A DNA stretch of 5,403 nucleotides from Actinomycetota bacterium (lineage in GTDB: Bacteria; Actinomycetota; Acidimicrobiia; Acidimicrobiales; Iamiaceae): contig JAFDWI010000298.1 of NCBI GenBank assembly GCA_018268545.1, forward strand, positions 1 to 5,403, in the 5' to 3' direction. Each line of letters opens with the position of its first letter. Within the stretch, counting starts at the first letter, position 1. The notes under the pieces were generated by a model that ran no database searches, was not told where the DNA came from, and worked only from the letters and a program-made list of their open reading frames with translations. This document shows, in pieces, positions 1 to 5,403 of the stretch. The translations under genes were made by a program, and so were the position numbers.

Positions 1-827
1 AGGCGCAGCACCTCCGCGTCGATGTACAGCGCCGCGAGGCGTTGGCGCAGGATCGCGTCGTCGGTGGATCCGGCGGCACGGACCGCGTCGAGCAGATCCG
101 CGGCGGTCGGGCCCATGCCCCAGAGCGCCCCGGGCTCGGACAACGACACACGCTCGTTGCCCAACGTGACCTTGGCGAGCGCCCATCCCTTGTTGACCGC
201 CCCGACGCGGTTCGCGTCGGGGATGCGGGCGTCGGTGAAGAACACCTGGTTGAAGTTGTGGGCGCCGGTCATCTCGACGATCGGGGTCATCTCGATCCCG
301 GGCGTCTTCATGTCGACGACGAAGTACGTGATGCCGGCGTGCTTGTCGGCCTCGGGGTCGGTACGCGCGATGAGGATCCCCCACTTGGCGAGGTGCCCGA
401 GCGATGTCCAGATCTTGGATCCGTTGACGACCCACTCGTCACCGTCGCGCACCGCCGCGGTGGTCAGGCTCGCCAGGTCCGAACCGGCGTCGGGTTCGCT
501 GAACAACTGACACCAGATGTCCTCGCCCGAGAGCAACCCGGGGATCCAACGCTGCTGCTGTTCCGCCGTACCCGCGTGCAGCAGAGTCGGTCCGGCCCAC
601 CCGATCCCGATCGGGTTGTTCGGGCGCCGCAGGCCCGCGGCGCGCAACTCGTCGTCGATGATCAGCTGCAGGATCGGATCCGCGTCCAGGCCGTAGGGCG
701 CGGGCCAGTGCGGCGCGACGTAACCGGCCTCGGCCAACTCGGCGCCGGTCGCGTTCGGGTGGTCGGCGATCCAGGCGCGCACCTCGGCGCGACGCGGGTC
801 GTCGGTGGCGGGCAGTTCGAAGTCCAT
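1..827 (-). CDS. Acyl-CoA dehydrogenase (FadE type), N-terminal 275 residues, runs off left edge
   Basis: FAD-dependent alpha,beta-dehydrogenation of an acyl-CoA, the first oxidative step of beta-oxidation in the cytoplasm. Only the N-terminal helical domain and the middle beta domain are in the window. Visible signatures are the FAD-contacting stretch around residues 106-120 (CQLFSEPDAGSDLASL), then WVVNGSKIWTS (132-142), ARTDP (154-158), GITYFVVDM (165-173), MTGAHNFNQVFFTDARIPD (186-204) and TLGNER (221-226). The C-terminal domain with the catalytic acid lies beyond the edge, so activity and subfamily cannot be judged. I chose the ATG at 827, giving MDFELP, which is how many members begin. 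An in-frame ATG at 857 would add MCRASYRPAA, but it lies upstream of a candidate -10 box at 837-842. The gene is divergent from the beta-helix gene at 911. Its substrate (fatty acid, steroid side chain or other) is unknown; the acyl-CoA synthetase further right suggests a lipid catabolic neighbourhood. Confidence 0.95.
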   Translation of the reverse strand, partial: MDFELPATDDPRRAEVRAWIADHPNATGAELAEAGYVAPHWPAPYGLDADPILQLIIDDELRAAGLRRPNNPIGIGWAGPTLLHAGTAEQQQRWIPGLLSGEDIWCQLFSEPDAGSDLASLTTAAVRDGDEWVVNGSKIWTSLGHLAKWGILIARTDPEADKHAGITYFVVDMKTPGIEMTPIVEMTGAHNFNQVFFTDARIPDANRVGAVNKGWALAKVTLGNERVSLSEPGALWGMGPTAADLLDAVRAAGSTDDAILRQRLAALYIDAEVLR

Positions 828-836
828 CGCCGCTGG

Positions 837-842
837 ACGGTA
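837..842 (-). promoter_or_regulatory. Candidate -10 box of the acyl-CoA dehydrogenase gene
   Basis: On the minus strand this reads TACCGT, matching the actinobacterial TANNNT -10 consensus, and ends 9 nt before the ATG at 827. Transcription would start only a few bases before the codon, giving an almost leaderless mRNA. That fits the absence of a clear Shine-Dalgarno sequence there. No recognisable -35 is seen. A six-base match alone is weak evidence. Confidence 0.3.
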
Positions 843-910
843 GCTTGCCCGACACATGATCGTCGTCTCGACCGTGTCCGATCCTCACGCCGTCGATCGA
901 GGACCGGGCG

Positions 911-1831
911 ATGAGTGACCCCTCAGGTCTCCGGCTCGTCGCGATCACCGCGAACCGACCGGGTGTGGTCCGTCTCGACGGCGAGACGATGCCGAGCATC
1001 ACGGCTGCGCTCGAACGCGCACGCCCGGGTTCCACCGTGGAGATCGGCCGCGGGCGTTACACGTCTGCCACCGAGACGTTCCCACTCCACCCACCGGCGG
1101 GCGTGACGTTGCAGGGACCGGTTCCGCCGAAGATCCCCGGCCAGGCGAAGAAGCTCCTCCCCACTCCTCCCCCAGCGGAACTGGTTGCCGACGGTGTCGT
1201 ACTGGTGGTCGACGAACCCGACGTGACGATGGCGCACCTCACCGTCACGAATCGCCGCCCGGACCGCGGGCCCGCTGTCCGGATATCGGGCGCCACAGGG
1301 GCGACCCTGGACAGTTGTGACGTCTCCGGGGCAATCGAGGCGACCGATGCGTCGACACTCAGGATCGACTGGTGCACGCTGGCACACGGCTCGCTCACGG
1401 TGTCGGGGGTCGAGGGATTCCGCCTGACGGGCGGCACGATCACGGGCACCCACGGCGCCGATCCGCTCGTCGACATGGCCGACGCCACCGACGTGCGGAT
1501 CGCAGCGGCCGCGCTCACCGAAACCCGGAGCGGCGTGGCGGTGGTGTCGTCGTCGGAGGTGACGATCGGTGGGTGTGCGGTGTTGGCGGACGACGACGCG
1601 GTCTGGGCGAGCGACTCGTCGGGCGTCTCGGTGTCCGGGAACCGGCTCCGCGGTCGCCACGGCATCCGCTTCGTGGGCTGCACCGACGGCGCCGTCACGG
1701 CGAACGGCATCGAGTTCGGGGTCGCCCCGATCGAACTGCACGGGTGCACCGGGGTCGAGATCGGGTTCAACCACACGAGGCCGTGGTCGCACAACGCGCC
1801 GGACGAACCGTCGAACGAACCGTCGAATTGA
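911..1831 (+). CDS. Right-handed parallel beta-helix repeat protein with DUF1565-like N-terminus
   Basis: 306-aa protein of unknown function. Residues 28-69 (SITAALERARPGSTVEIG, then GRY, FPLHPPAGVTLQG) match the pattern of DUF1565-type domains that cap beta-helices. From about residue 100 the chain is a series of short rungs with repeating polar turn, valine/isoleucine strand and glycine turn, for example at 127, 146, 166, 191, 213, 235, 257 and 278. Spacing is mostly 19-25 residues and about 22 in the second half. This is the pectate-lyase-like solenoid fold. No signal peptide or membrane segment is visible, so it may be cytoplasmic, unlike many secreted beta-helix enzymes. Residues 70-90 form a proline/lysine-rich loop. 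The tail ends in a duplicated EPSN. The ATG is supported by GAGGA at 899-903, 7 nt upstream. It is divergent from the dehydrogenase and co-directional with the synthetase 181 bp downstream. No catalytic motif was recognised; it could bind carbohydrate or be structural. Confidence 0.85.
   Translation: MSDPSGLRLVAITANRPGVVRLDGETMPSITAALERARPGSTVEIGRGRYTSATETFPLHPPAGVTLQGPVPPKIPGQAKKLLPTPPPAELVADGVVLVVDEPDVTMAHLTVTNRRPDRGPAVRISGATGATLDSCDVSGAIEATDASTLRIDWCTLAHGSLTVSGVEGFRLTGGTITGTHGADPLVDMADATDVRIAAAALTETRSGVAVVSSSEVTIGGCAVLADDDAVWASDSSGVSVSGNRLRGRHGIRFVGCTDGAVTANGIEFGVAPIELHGCTGVEIGFNHTRPWSHNAPDEPSNEPSN
1804..1827 (+). repeat. Perfect tandem 12-bp duplication at the 3' end of the beta-helix gene
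   Basis: CGAACCGTCGAA occurs twice back to back (1804-1815 and 1816-1827), just before the stop codon. It keeps the frame and encodes the duplicated EPSN tail. This is probably a replication-slippage product; variable copy number between strains would be expected to be tolerated at this terminus. Confidence 0.8.
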
Positions 1832-1874
1832 ACACGCCGACATCGGACCCGCTCGACGTCGCCACAGGGCGGAT

Positions 1875-1898
1875 CGATCCCACGCCTACTCGGGATCG
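1875..1898 (+). terminator. Inverted repeat, possible hairpin terminator after the beta-helix gene
   Basis: CGATCCC (1875-1881) and GGGATCG (1892-1898) form a perfect 7-bp stem with a 10-nt loop, 43 nt after the stop codon of the beta-helix gene. There is no following T tract, which is common in high-GC actinobacteria. It also lies upstream of the synthetase promoter candidate, so an operator is an equally open reading. Confidence 0.35.
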
Positions 1899-1911
1899 GC
1901 ATCCGACGCCG

Positions 1912-1941
1912 TTCGGCCGATCGGTGGACCGCGCGTACACT
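1912..1941 (+). promoter_or_regulatory. Candidate promoter of the acyl-CoA synthetase gene
   Basis: TACACT at 1936-1941 fits the actinobacterial -10 consensus TANNNT. TTCGGC at 1912-1917, 18 bp upstream, is a poor -35 match. Transcription from about 1948 would give a leader of about 65 nt ending in a good ribosome site. The intergenic position supports it; the motif match alone is modest. Confidence 0.35.
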
Positions 1942-2012
1942 CGTCGCGTCACCGCCGGGCCCGAAACTCCCGACCGCATTCGTGACATCGAACCACCGAA
2001 CAAGGGGAACGC

Positions 2013-3629
2013 ATGACCGGCTGGAACTTCGCTGATGTCTGGGAGATCGTCGCCCGACAGATTCCCGACGCGCCGGCCCAGATCCAAGGCGATCGCCGCA
2101 CGACCTGGGCCGAGTTCGACCGCCGTGCCGACGGCGTCGCACGGTTCCTCCTCGACGCCGGCGTCGCCGAACAGGACAAGGTCGCCCAGTACCTCTACAA
2201 CTGCCCCGAGTACCTCGAGTCGGTGTTCGCCACGTTCAAGGCGGGCCTCGTGCCGATCAACACGAACTACCGCTACACCGATTCCGAGCTGGTGTACCTG
2301 TGGGACAACGCCGACGCGGTCGCCGTGGTCTTCCACGGGACGTTCGTCGACACGATCGAGCGGATCCGCGACCGGGTCCCGCTCGTCACCACCTGGCTGT
2401 GGGTCGACGACGGTTCGGGACCGTGCCCCGAGTGGGCGACCTCGTACGCCGACGCGGCGGCCACCGATCCGGGGGACCAGCCCGTGCAAGGGCCCTGGGG
2501 ACGCAGCGGCGACCACCTGTTGATGACCTACACCGGCGGCACGACCGGCATGCCCAAGGGCGTCATGTGGCGTCAGAACGACCTGTACTGCAACCTCGTG
2601 GGCAACTTCGCACCCGAAGCCCGTGAACGCGTCGACCCCGAGATCATTCGTGGGCTCGTGGCCGGACCCGGTCCGATCGGATTGCCGGCCTGTCCTCTCA
2701 TGCACGGGACCGGTCAGTACACTCAACTGATCGTGCTTTCGCTGGGCGGATCGACCGTCACCCTGCAAAGCCGCAACTTCGACGTCGCCGAGATGCTCGA
2801 CACGATCGAACGTGAGAAGGTCCAGCAGGTCGCGCTCGTCGGCGATGCGTTCTCCAAACCGATCCTCGCTGCGCTCGACGCCGAACCGGACCGCTGGGAT
2901 CTCTCCAGCCTGTTCCTGATCGCCTCGTCGGGCGTGATGTGGTCCGAAGAATCCAAGAAGCGGCTGCTCGCCTACCAGCCGGGGATGATCCTGGTCGATG
3001 CGTTCTCGTCGTCCGAGGCGATCGGTATGGGCCAGTCGATGTCGACGTCGAGCGGCACGTCGAACACCGCCAAGTTCACCCTCGGCGAGAATGCCCGCGT
3101 GATCAACGACGCCGACGAGGACGTCGTGCCCGGGTCGGGTGAGACGGGGCGGGTTGCGCTCAAGGGCTACGTGCCCGTCGGTTACTACAAGGACCCCGAG
3201 AAGTCTGCCCGGACCTTCATGGAGATCGACGGGGTCCGCTACGTGATCCCCGGTGACTACGCGATGGTCGAAGCCGACGGGTCACTCACCTTGTTGGGTC
3301 GCGGTTCGGTCGTGATCAACACCGGTGGCGAGAAGGTGTTTCCCGAAGAGGTCGAGGAAGCACTCAAGACGCACCCATCCGTCGCGGATGCCGTGGCGGT
3401 CGGGGTGCCCGACGAGAAGTTCGGTGAGGCGGTGGTCGCGGTCGTGGAACCCGCCGACCCGACAGCCGGGGTCGACGAAGCGACACTGATCGCACACGTG
3501 AAGGCGAATCTCGCGGCGTACAAAGCGCCGAAGAAGGTGCTCACGATCGACACGATCGGGCGGGCCCCGAACGCGAAGGTCGACTACAAGCGACTCAAGG
3601 CGTACGCCCGCGAAACCCTCGGCGTCTGA
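2013..3629 (+). CDS. Acyl-CoA synthetase (FadD type, adenylate-forming enzyme)
   Basis: 538-aa ATP-dependent ligase that converts a carboxylic acid to its CoA thioester through an acyl-adenylate; cytoplasmic. The adenylate-forming core motifs are all seen: phosphate loop YTGGTTGMPKG (173-183), SSSEAIG (332-338) in place of the usual YGxTE, GDYAMVEADG (414-423), hinge GR (429-430), and INTGGEKVFPEEVEEAL (435-451). The likely catalytic lysine is K522 in PNAKVDYKRLK, where the usual NGK is NAK. Length is normal for the family. The INTGGEKVFPEEVEEAL signature and the spacing recall the mycobacterial FadD19-like group, which activates steroid side chains or long-chain acids. That is family knowledge from memory, so the substrate is only inferred. 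Start: AAGGGG at 2002-2007 lies 5 nt before the ATG, with no competing start. It is preceded by its own promoter candidate and followed by a hairpin-rich gap facing the convergent vapC. Confidence 0.95.
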   Translation: MTGWNFADVWEIVARQIPDAPAQIQGDRRTTWAEFDRRADGVARFLLDAGVAEQDKVAQYLYNCPEYLESVFATFKAGLVPINTNYRYTDSELVYLWDNADAVAVVFHGTFVDTIERIRDRVPLVTTWLWVDDGSGPCPEWATSYADAAATDPGDQPVQGPWGRSGDHLLMTYTGGTTGMPKGVMWRQNDLYCNLVGNFAPEARERVDPEIIRGLVAGPGPIGLPACPLMHGTGQYTQLIVLSLGGSTVTLQSRNFDVAEMLDTIEREKVQQVALVGDAFSKPILAALDAEPDRWDLSSLFLIASSGVMWSEESKKRLLAYQPGMILVDAFSSSEAIGMGQSMSTSSGTSNTAKFTLGENARVINDADEDVVPGSGETGRVALKGYVPVGYYKDPEKSARTFMEIDGVRYVIPGDYAMVEADGSLTLLGRGSVVINTGGEKVFPEEVEEALKTHPSVADAVAVGVPDEKFGEAVVAVVEPADPTAGVDEATLIAHVKANLAAYKAPKKVLTIDTIGRAPNAKVDYKRLKAYARETLGV

Positions 3630-3630
3630 C

Positions 3631-3679
3631 CGACACACCGCGCCCGCGGGCGCCACCGACGTGTCGCCGACGCACGGCG
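3631..3679. terminator. Nested GC-rich hairpins between convergent genes
   Basis: The 78-bp gap between the synthetase stop and the convergent vapC stop holds several inverted repeats. There is a perfect 14-bp palindrome GCGCCCGCGGGCGC (3640-3653), flanked by CGACAC (3631-3636) and GTGTCG (3661-3666). An alternative stem CGCCG/CGGCG (3665-3669 and 3675-3679) has a 5-nt loop. There is no T tract on either strand. Its position suggests a bidirectional terminator; function is inferred. Confidence 0.45.
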
Positions 3680-3707
3680 TCACCGACCATTCGTCGAGGG
3701 GTTCGAT

Positions 3708-4160
3708 TCAGGACGGTTCCGGGCCGACGACGACGAAACCTTCTCGTGCCGCGGCGTCGGCGAGGCGCCTGTCGAACACCAGGAACCTGCTGCACGAAGG
3801 TTCGAGCCGGCGGGCGGTGAGCGCCGTCGCCAGCTGGATCGCATCGCCGGCGCGGAGTGAGTGGATGCCGCACAATCGCGAGGCGTGTTGCAGGATCGGC
3901 GTGACGATCGGGATCTCGGCCACTTCGGATCCGGTATCGAACCGACCGTCGGCGACCTGCCGTTGCAGATCGGCGGCGGTTCGCTGCGCGACCGTCGAGG
4001 GTAGGGACCCCATCCGAGCTCTGCGCCAGACCGCCGATGCCGTCTCGACGAAGGTCAGTGCCGACACGATGATCGGACCCGGTTCGGCGGCCACCCGGTC
4101 GGTGCCGTCCTCGGCGACGACAAGTTTGACGATCGCCGACGCGTCGGCGAAGGCGGTCAC
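3708..4160 (-). CDS. vapC: VapC-type toxin, PIN-domain ribonuclease
   Basis: 150-aa PIN-domain protein, normal length for VapC, the Mg-dependent RNase toxin of type II toxin-antitoxin systems. The acidic active-site residues are in order: D6 in FADASAIVKL, E39 in FVETASAVWR, D106 in LRAGDAIQLATAL and D130 in FLVFDRRL. All four positions are kept, so the toxin looks intact. The start is GTG, not ATG, and overlaps the antitoxin stop as GTGA (4157-4160). GAGGGA at 4169-4174, inside the antitoxin gene and 8 nt upstream, is a fitting ribosome site. Translational coupling to the antitoxin is therefore likely. The RNA target (tRNA or rRNA in characterised VapCs) cannot be predicted. The gene is convergent with the acyl-CoA synthetase. 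Confidence 0.92.
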   Translation of the reverse strand: MTAFADASAIVKLVVAEDGTDRVAAEPGPIIVSALTFVETASAVWRRARMGSLPSTVAQRTAADLQRQVADGRFDTGSEVAEIPIVTPILQHASRLCGIHSLRAGDAIQLATALTARRLEPSCSRFLVFDRRLADAAAREGFVVVGPEPS

Positions 4161-4468
4161 TCGCCGCGTCCCTCACTGACCAACTCGGAGAGGCTCGGCC
4201 CGCCGGCGGCGGCGAGTGCCGCCCGTGCCCGGGCAACCTCGTCGCTGCTGGGAAGCGGACCGTCGGGCATCGGAGTTGTCGCCAGGAGCCCAGCGGCCGC
4301 GAACCGTGCGCGCAGTCGCTCGGCCTCGGTGCCGGCCGCATCGGGATTCGTGGCGGTGTCGACGACGAAGGTGAGGTATGCGTTCAAACTCTTGTTCAGC
4401 TCACGCGCCCGTCGCCTGGCACGTTCGATGAGTTCCTCGTCGGCCCTCCAGCTCACCTGCGTCGGCAT
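4157..4468 (-). CDS. vapB: VapB-type antitoxin, ribbon-helix-helix-like N-terminus
   Basis: 103-aa first gene of the toxin-antitoxin operon. Residues 3-40 (TQVSWRADEELIERARRRAR, then NKSLNAYLTFVVDTA) look like a ribbon-helix-helix DNA-binding domain: a short beta strand followed by two helices. The C-terminal part (RARAALAAAGG, then PSLSELVSEGRGE, residues 80-103) is the flexible toxin-binding tail typical of actinobacterial VapB proteins that pair with PIN toxins. By family analogy it inhibits the toxin and represses its own promoter. The ATG at 4468 has no Shine-Dalgarno sequence; a -10-like TAGCAT ends 6 nt upstream, suggesting a leaderless mRNA. A second ATG at 4476 is out of frame. The gene is head-to-head with the degraded HNH gene, with the two first codons only 6 nt apart. 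Confidence 0.88.
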   Translation of the reverse strand: MPTQVSWRADEELIERARRRARELNKSLNAYLTFVVDTATNPDAAGTEAERLRARFAAAGLLATTPMPDGPLPSSDEVARARAALAAAGGPSLSELVSEGRGE

Positions 4469-4483
4469 GCTGTCATGCTAGCA
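4465..4483 (-). promoter_or_regulatory. Candidate leaderless promoter and autoregulatory operator of vapBC
   Basis: On the minus strand TAGCAT (4480-4475) fits the TANNNT -10 box and ends 6 nt before the vapB ATG at 4468, placing the transcript start at or next to the A of the start codon. The same stretch contains a direct repeat of AGCATG with 8-bp periodicity (4479-4474 and 4471-4466) and the palindrome TGCTAGCA (4476-4483). Closely spaced short repeats are typical of sites bound by ribbon-helix-helix antitoxins, so self-repression here is a reasonable inference. Confidence 0.45.
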
Positions 4484-5054
4484 ATCACGCCTCCATTTCG
4501 CTTCCAGGCTCGACTGTTCGACACGTCTCCCCCCACCCTCGCGGTCGTCGAGTTGCGAAGCTTATTGGAGGCGACCGAAGCCCGACTGCTCGCGGAACTC
4601 GATACGCGTGGCACGACCGACCTCGACGTCCCCTCCCGCAAACAGTTGCGCGCCGAAGCCCTCGTCGAACTGTTGCGCATCGCACAGAGCGCCGAACCCG
4701 GTGCCGGAACCTTGCCCCGCGCCGAAGTCACCTTGTTGCTCCACAACCACCACGTCACCGACTGGGACCACGGCGGACCCACCAATCTCGACAACCTCGT
4801 CGCATTGTGCCGATACCACCACGGCGTCACCCACCGCACCGGCTGGACCCTGCACCTCGATCACACCCAAACCCCCCCACTGGACCACCCCATCAGGTGA
4901 CCACCTCACCGGGCAACGCCACCACAAGCGTGGAGCACCGCCTCGATCCGACGGTCGAGAACCGCCCGGGCCTCCGGGACCAACCTTCGTTCCACTGGCC
5001 GATCCACCGCCACCTGGCCGCAACCCCGGCGATCACCGGTCCCGAGTAGCCTGA
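4475..5054 (+). pseudogene. Degraded DUF222 (13E12-type) HNH endonuclease gene with internal deletion and frameshift
   Basis: Remnant of the actinobacterial DUF222-HNH family, whose intact members are roughly 400-500 aa. The readable frame (4475-4900, 141 aa) starts with a piece of the middle of DUF222 (LRAEALVELLRIAQSAEPG, 58-76). At residue 90 it jumps straight into the HNH core HHVTDWDHGGPTNLDNL (92-108), then LCRYHHGVTH (111-120). The block that normally lies between, about 100 residues including the CRFPGC-like zinc motif, is missing. The frame then stops at 4900, but the next frame continues with HWTTPSGDHLTGQRHHK, a familiar C-terminus of this family, up to a stop at 5052-5054. The shift occurs at the C7 run 4872-4878; one C fewer would restore TQTPHWTTPSG. 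The N-terminal half is also absent, because vapBC occupies that side. The ATG at 4475 has no ribosome site. The HNH residues survive, but a working nuclease is unlikely. Confidence 0.8.
5047..5052 (+). promoter_or_regulatory. Candidate leaderless promoter of the MntA-like gene
   Basis: TAGCCT fits TANNNT and ends exactly 6 nt before the ATG at 5059, the same geometry as TAGCAT before vapB. No Shine-Dalgarno sequence is present before this ATG. The match is short and could be chance, but the shared spacing raises its weight. Confidence 0.35.
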
Positions 5055-5058
5055 AACC

Positions 5059-5403
5059 ATGTCCGGGACGGCGAGTCAGGCACGCGATCGGCTGATCGAC
5101 GCGGCATCGAACGGTGACCTCGACGCTGATCTCGAAGCACTCGGAGTGGATCTGCTCGGCATCTTCGGGAGCACGGCCGCTGTCGAACCGCCGGCTGCCG
5201 AACCGTCGGACCTCGATGTCGGGGCTCGCTTCACGGGTCCGGTCCGCCTGTTGGAGTTGATCGATCTGCTGGTCACCGTCACCGATTTCGATCGGATCGA
5301 CGTCGCGGTCGTCGACGGCTCCCATCCGGTCCTCGACGCGGAAGCGCTGTGTGGAATCCCGCTCTACGAACGTGAAGCCGGAGCATTTGCCACGGCCCAG
5401 ATG
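5059..5403 (+). CDS. MntA-like minimal nucleotidyltransferase (MNT/HEPN antitoxin), runs off right edge
   Basis: The first 115 residues of a polymerase-beta-like nucleotidyltransferase, open to the window end. Visible motifs are GIFGSTAA (34-41) with the GS signature, then SDLDVGARF (50-58) giving D51 and D53, and RIDVAVVD (79-86) giving the third metal-binding aspartate D81. The region LDAEALCGIPLYERE (92-106) matches the end of this domain in MntA-type proteins. The family is known as the antitoxin of MntA/HepT systems, where MntA adds AMP to the HEPN ribonuclease HepT and silences it. Between GS and DxD there are 12 residues, slightly more than the usual 10, and the common arginine after GS is absent, so the active site may be atypical. 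The ATG at 5059 lies 4 nt after the end of the HNH remnant's original frame. HepT would be expected directly downstream, outside the window. A stand-alone nucleotidyltransferase is the alternative. Confidence 0.85.
   Translation, partial: MSGTASQARDRLIDAASNGDLDADLEALGVDLLGIFGSTAAVEPPAAEPSDLDVGARFTGPVRLLELIDLLVTVTDFDRIDVAVVDGSHPVLDAEALCGIPLYEREAGAFATAQM

Noticed and set aside
851..878. GACAC/GTGTC inverted repeat in the divergent promoter region
   Set aside because: Only 5 bp per arm with an 18-bp spacer; too short in GC-rich DNA to claim an operator.
42..914. Plus-strand open frame of 290 codons
   Set aside because: Antisense shadow of the acyl-CoA dehydrogenase; arginine- and glycine-rich without any family motif, whereas the minus strand gives a clear acyl-CoA dehydrogenase.
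923..1843. Minus-strand open frame of 306 codons
   Set aside because: Shadow of the beta-helix gene; very rich in Arg, Asp and His with no domain pattern. The plus frame has a ribosome site and regular repeats.
1057..2142. Minus-strand open frame of 361 codons
   Set aside because: Crosses the 3' half of the beta-helix gene, the intergenic gap and the start of the synthetase; low-complexity composition, a product of high GC content.
1767..2768. Minus-strand open frame of 333 codons
   Set aside because: Antisense to the synthetase N-terminus with no recognisable motif.
3640..3653. 14-bp palindrome considered as a recombination or attachment site
   Set aside because: No integrase, tRNA gene or second copy in the window; a terminator stem explains it better.
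3661..4179. Plus-strand open frame of 172 codons
   Set aside because: Antisense of vapC, whose PIN active-site residues are all on the minus strand.
4562..5023. Minus-strand open frame of 153 codons, glycine-rich
   Set aside because: Shadow of the HNH remnant; the plus strand carries the recognised HNH core and C-terminus.

Overview
The window is GC-rich and densely coded, and it looks like an actinobacterial chromosome. The evidence is the fadE/fadD-type fatty acid or steroid genes, the DUF222 (13E12)-type HNH remnant, the VapBC pair, and TANNNT -10 boxes without -35 elements. An Acidimicrobiia-like host (Ilumatobacter type) is a guess from protein style, not something the sequence proves.

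Left part (1-3629), metabolic: a 5'-partial acyl-CoA dehydrogenase (minus strand) runs off the left edge. Divergent from it, across an 83-bp gap, is a cytoplasmic-looking protein with a DUF1565-like N-terminus and a right-handed beta-helix of about 22-residue rungs. A 181-bp gap with a hairpin and a candidate promoter leads to a full-length 538-aa acyl-CoA synthetase of the FadD type. The synthetase would activate a fatty or steroid side-chain acid to its CoA thioester, and the dehydrogenase would carry out the first oxidation of a beta-oxidation cycle. Their substrates cannot be read from the sequence.

Right part (3630-5403), accessory: after a hairpin-rich gap between convergent genes comes a VapBC toxin-antitoxin operon (minus strand, GTGA overlap, PIN-domain toxin). 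Head-to-head with the antitoxin is a degraded HNH endonuclease gene. It lacks its N-terminus, has lost a middle block in frame, and is frameshifted at a run of seven C residues. Four bases after its original reading frame ends, an MNT-type nucleotidyltransferase begins and runs off the right edge. It resembles MntA, the antitoxin of the MntA/HepT (MNT/HEPN) system, whose toxin partner would lie just outside the window.

The most interesting part is this accessory block: two toxin-antitoxin-type loci flank a decayed nuclease gene, and both putative antitoxins have a TAGCNT box exactly 6 nt before the ATG, which suggests leaderless transcripts. I see no convincing new multi-gene system inside the window.
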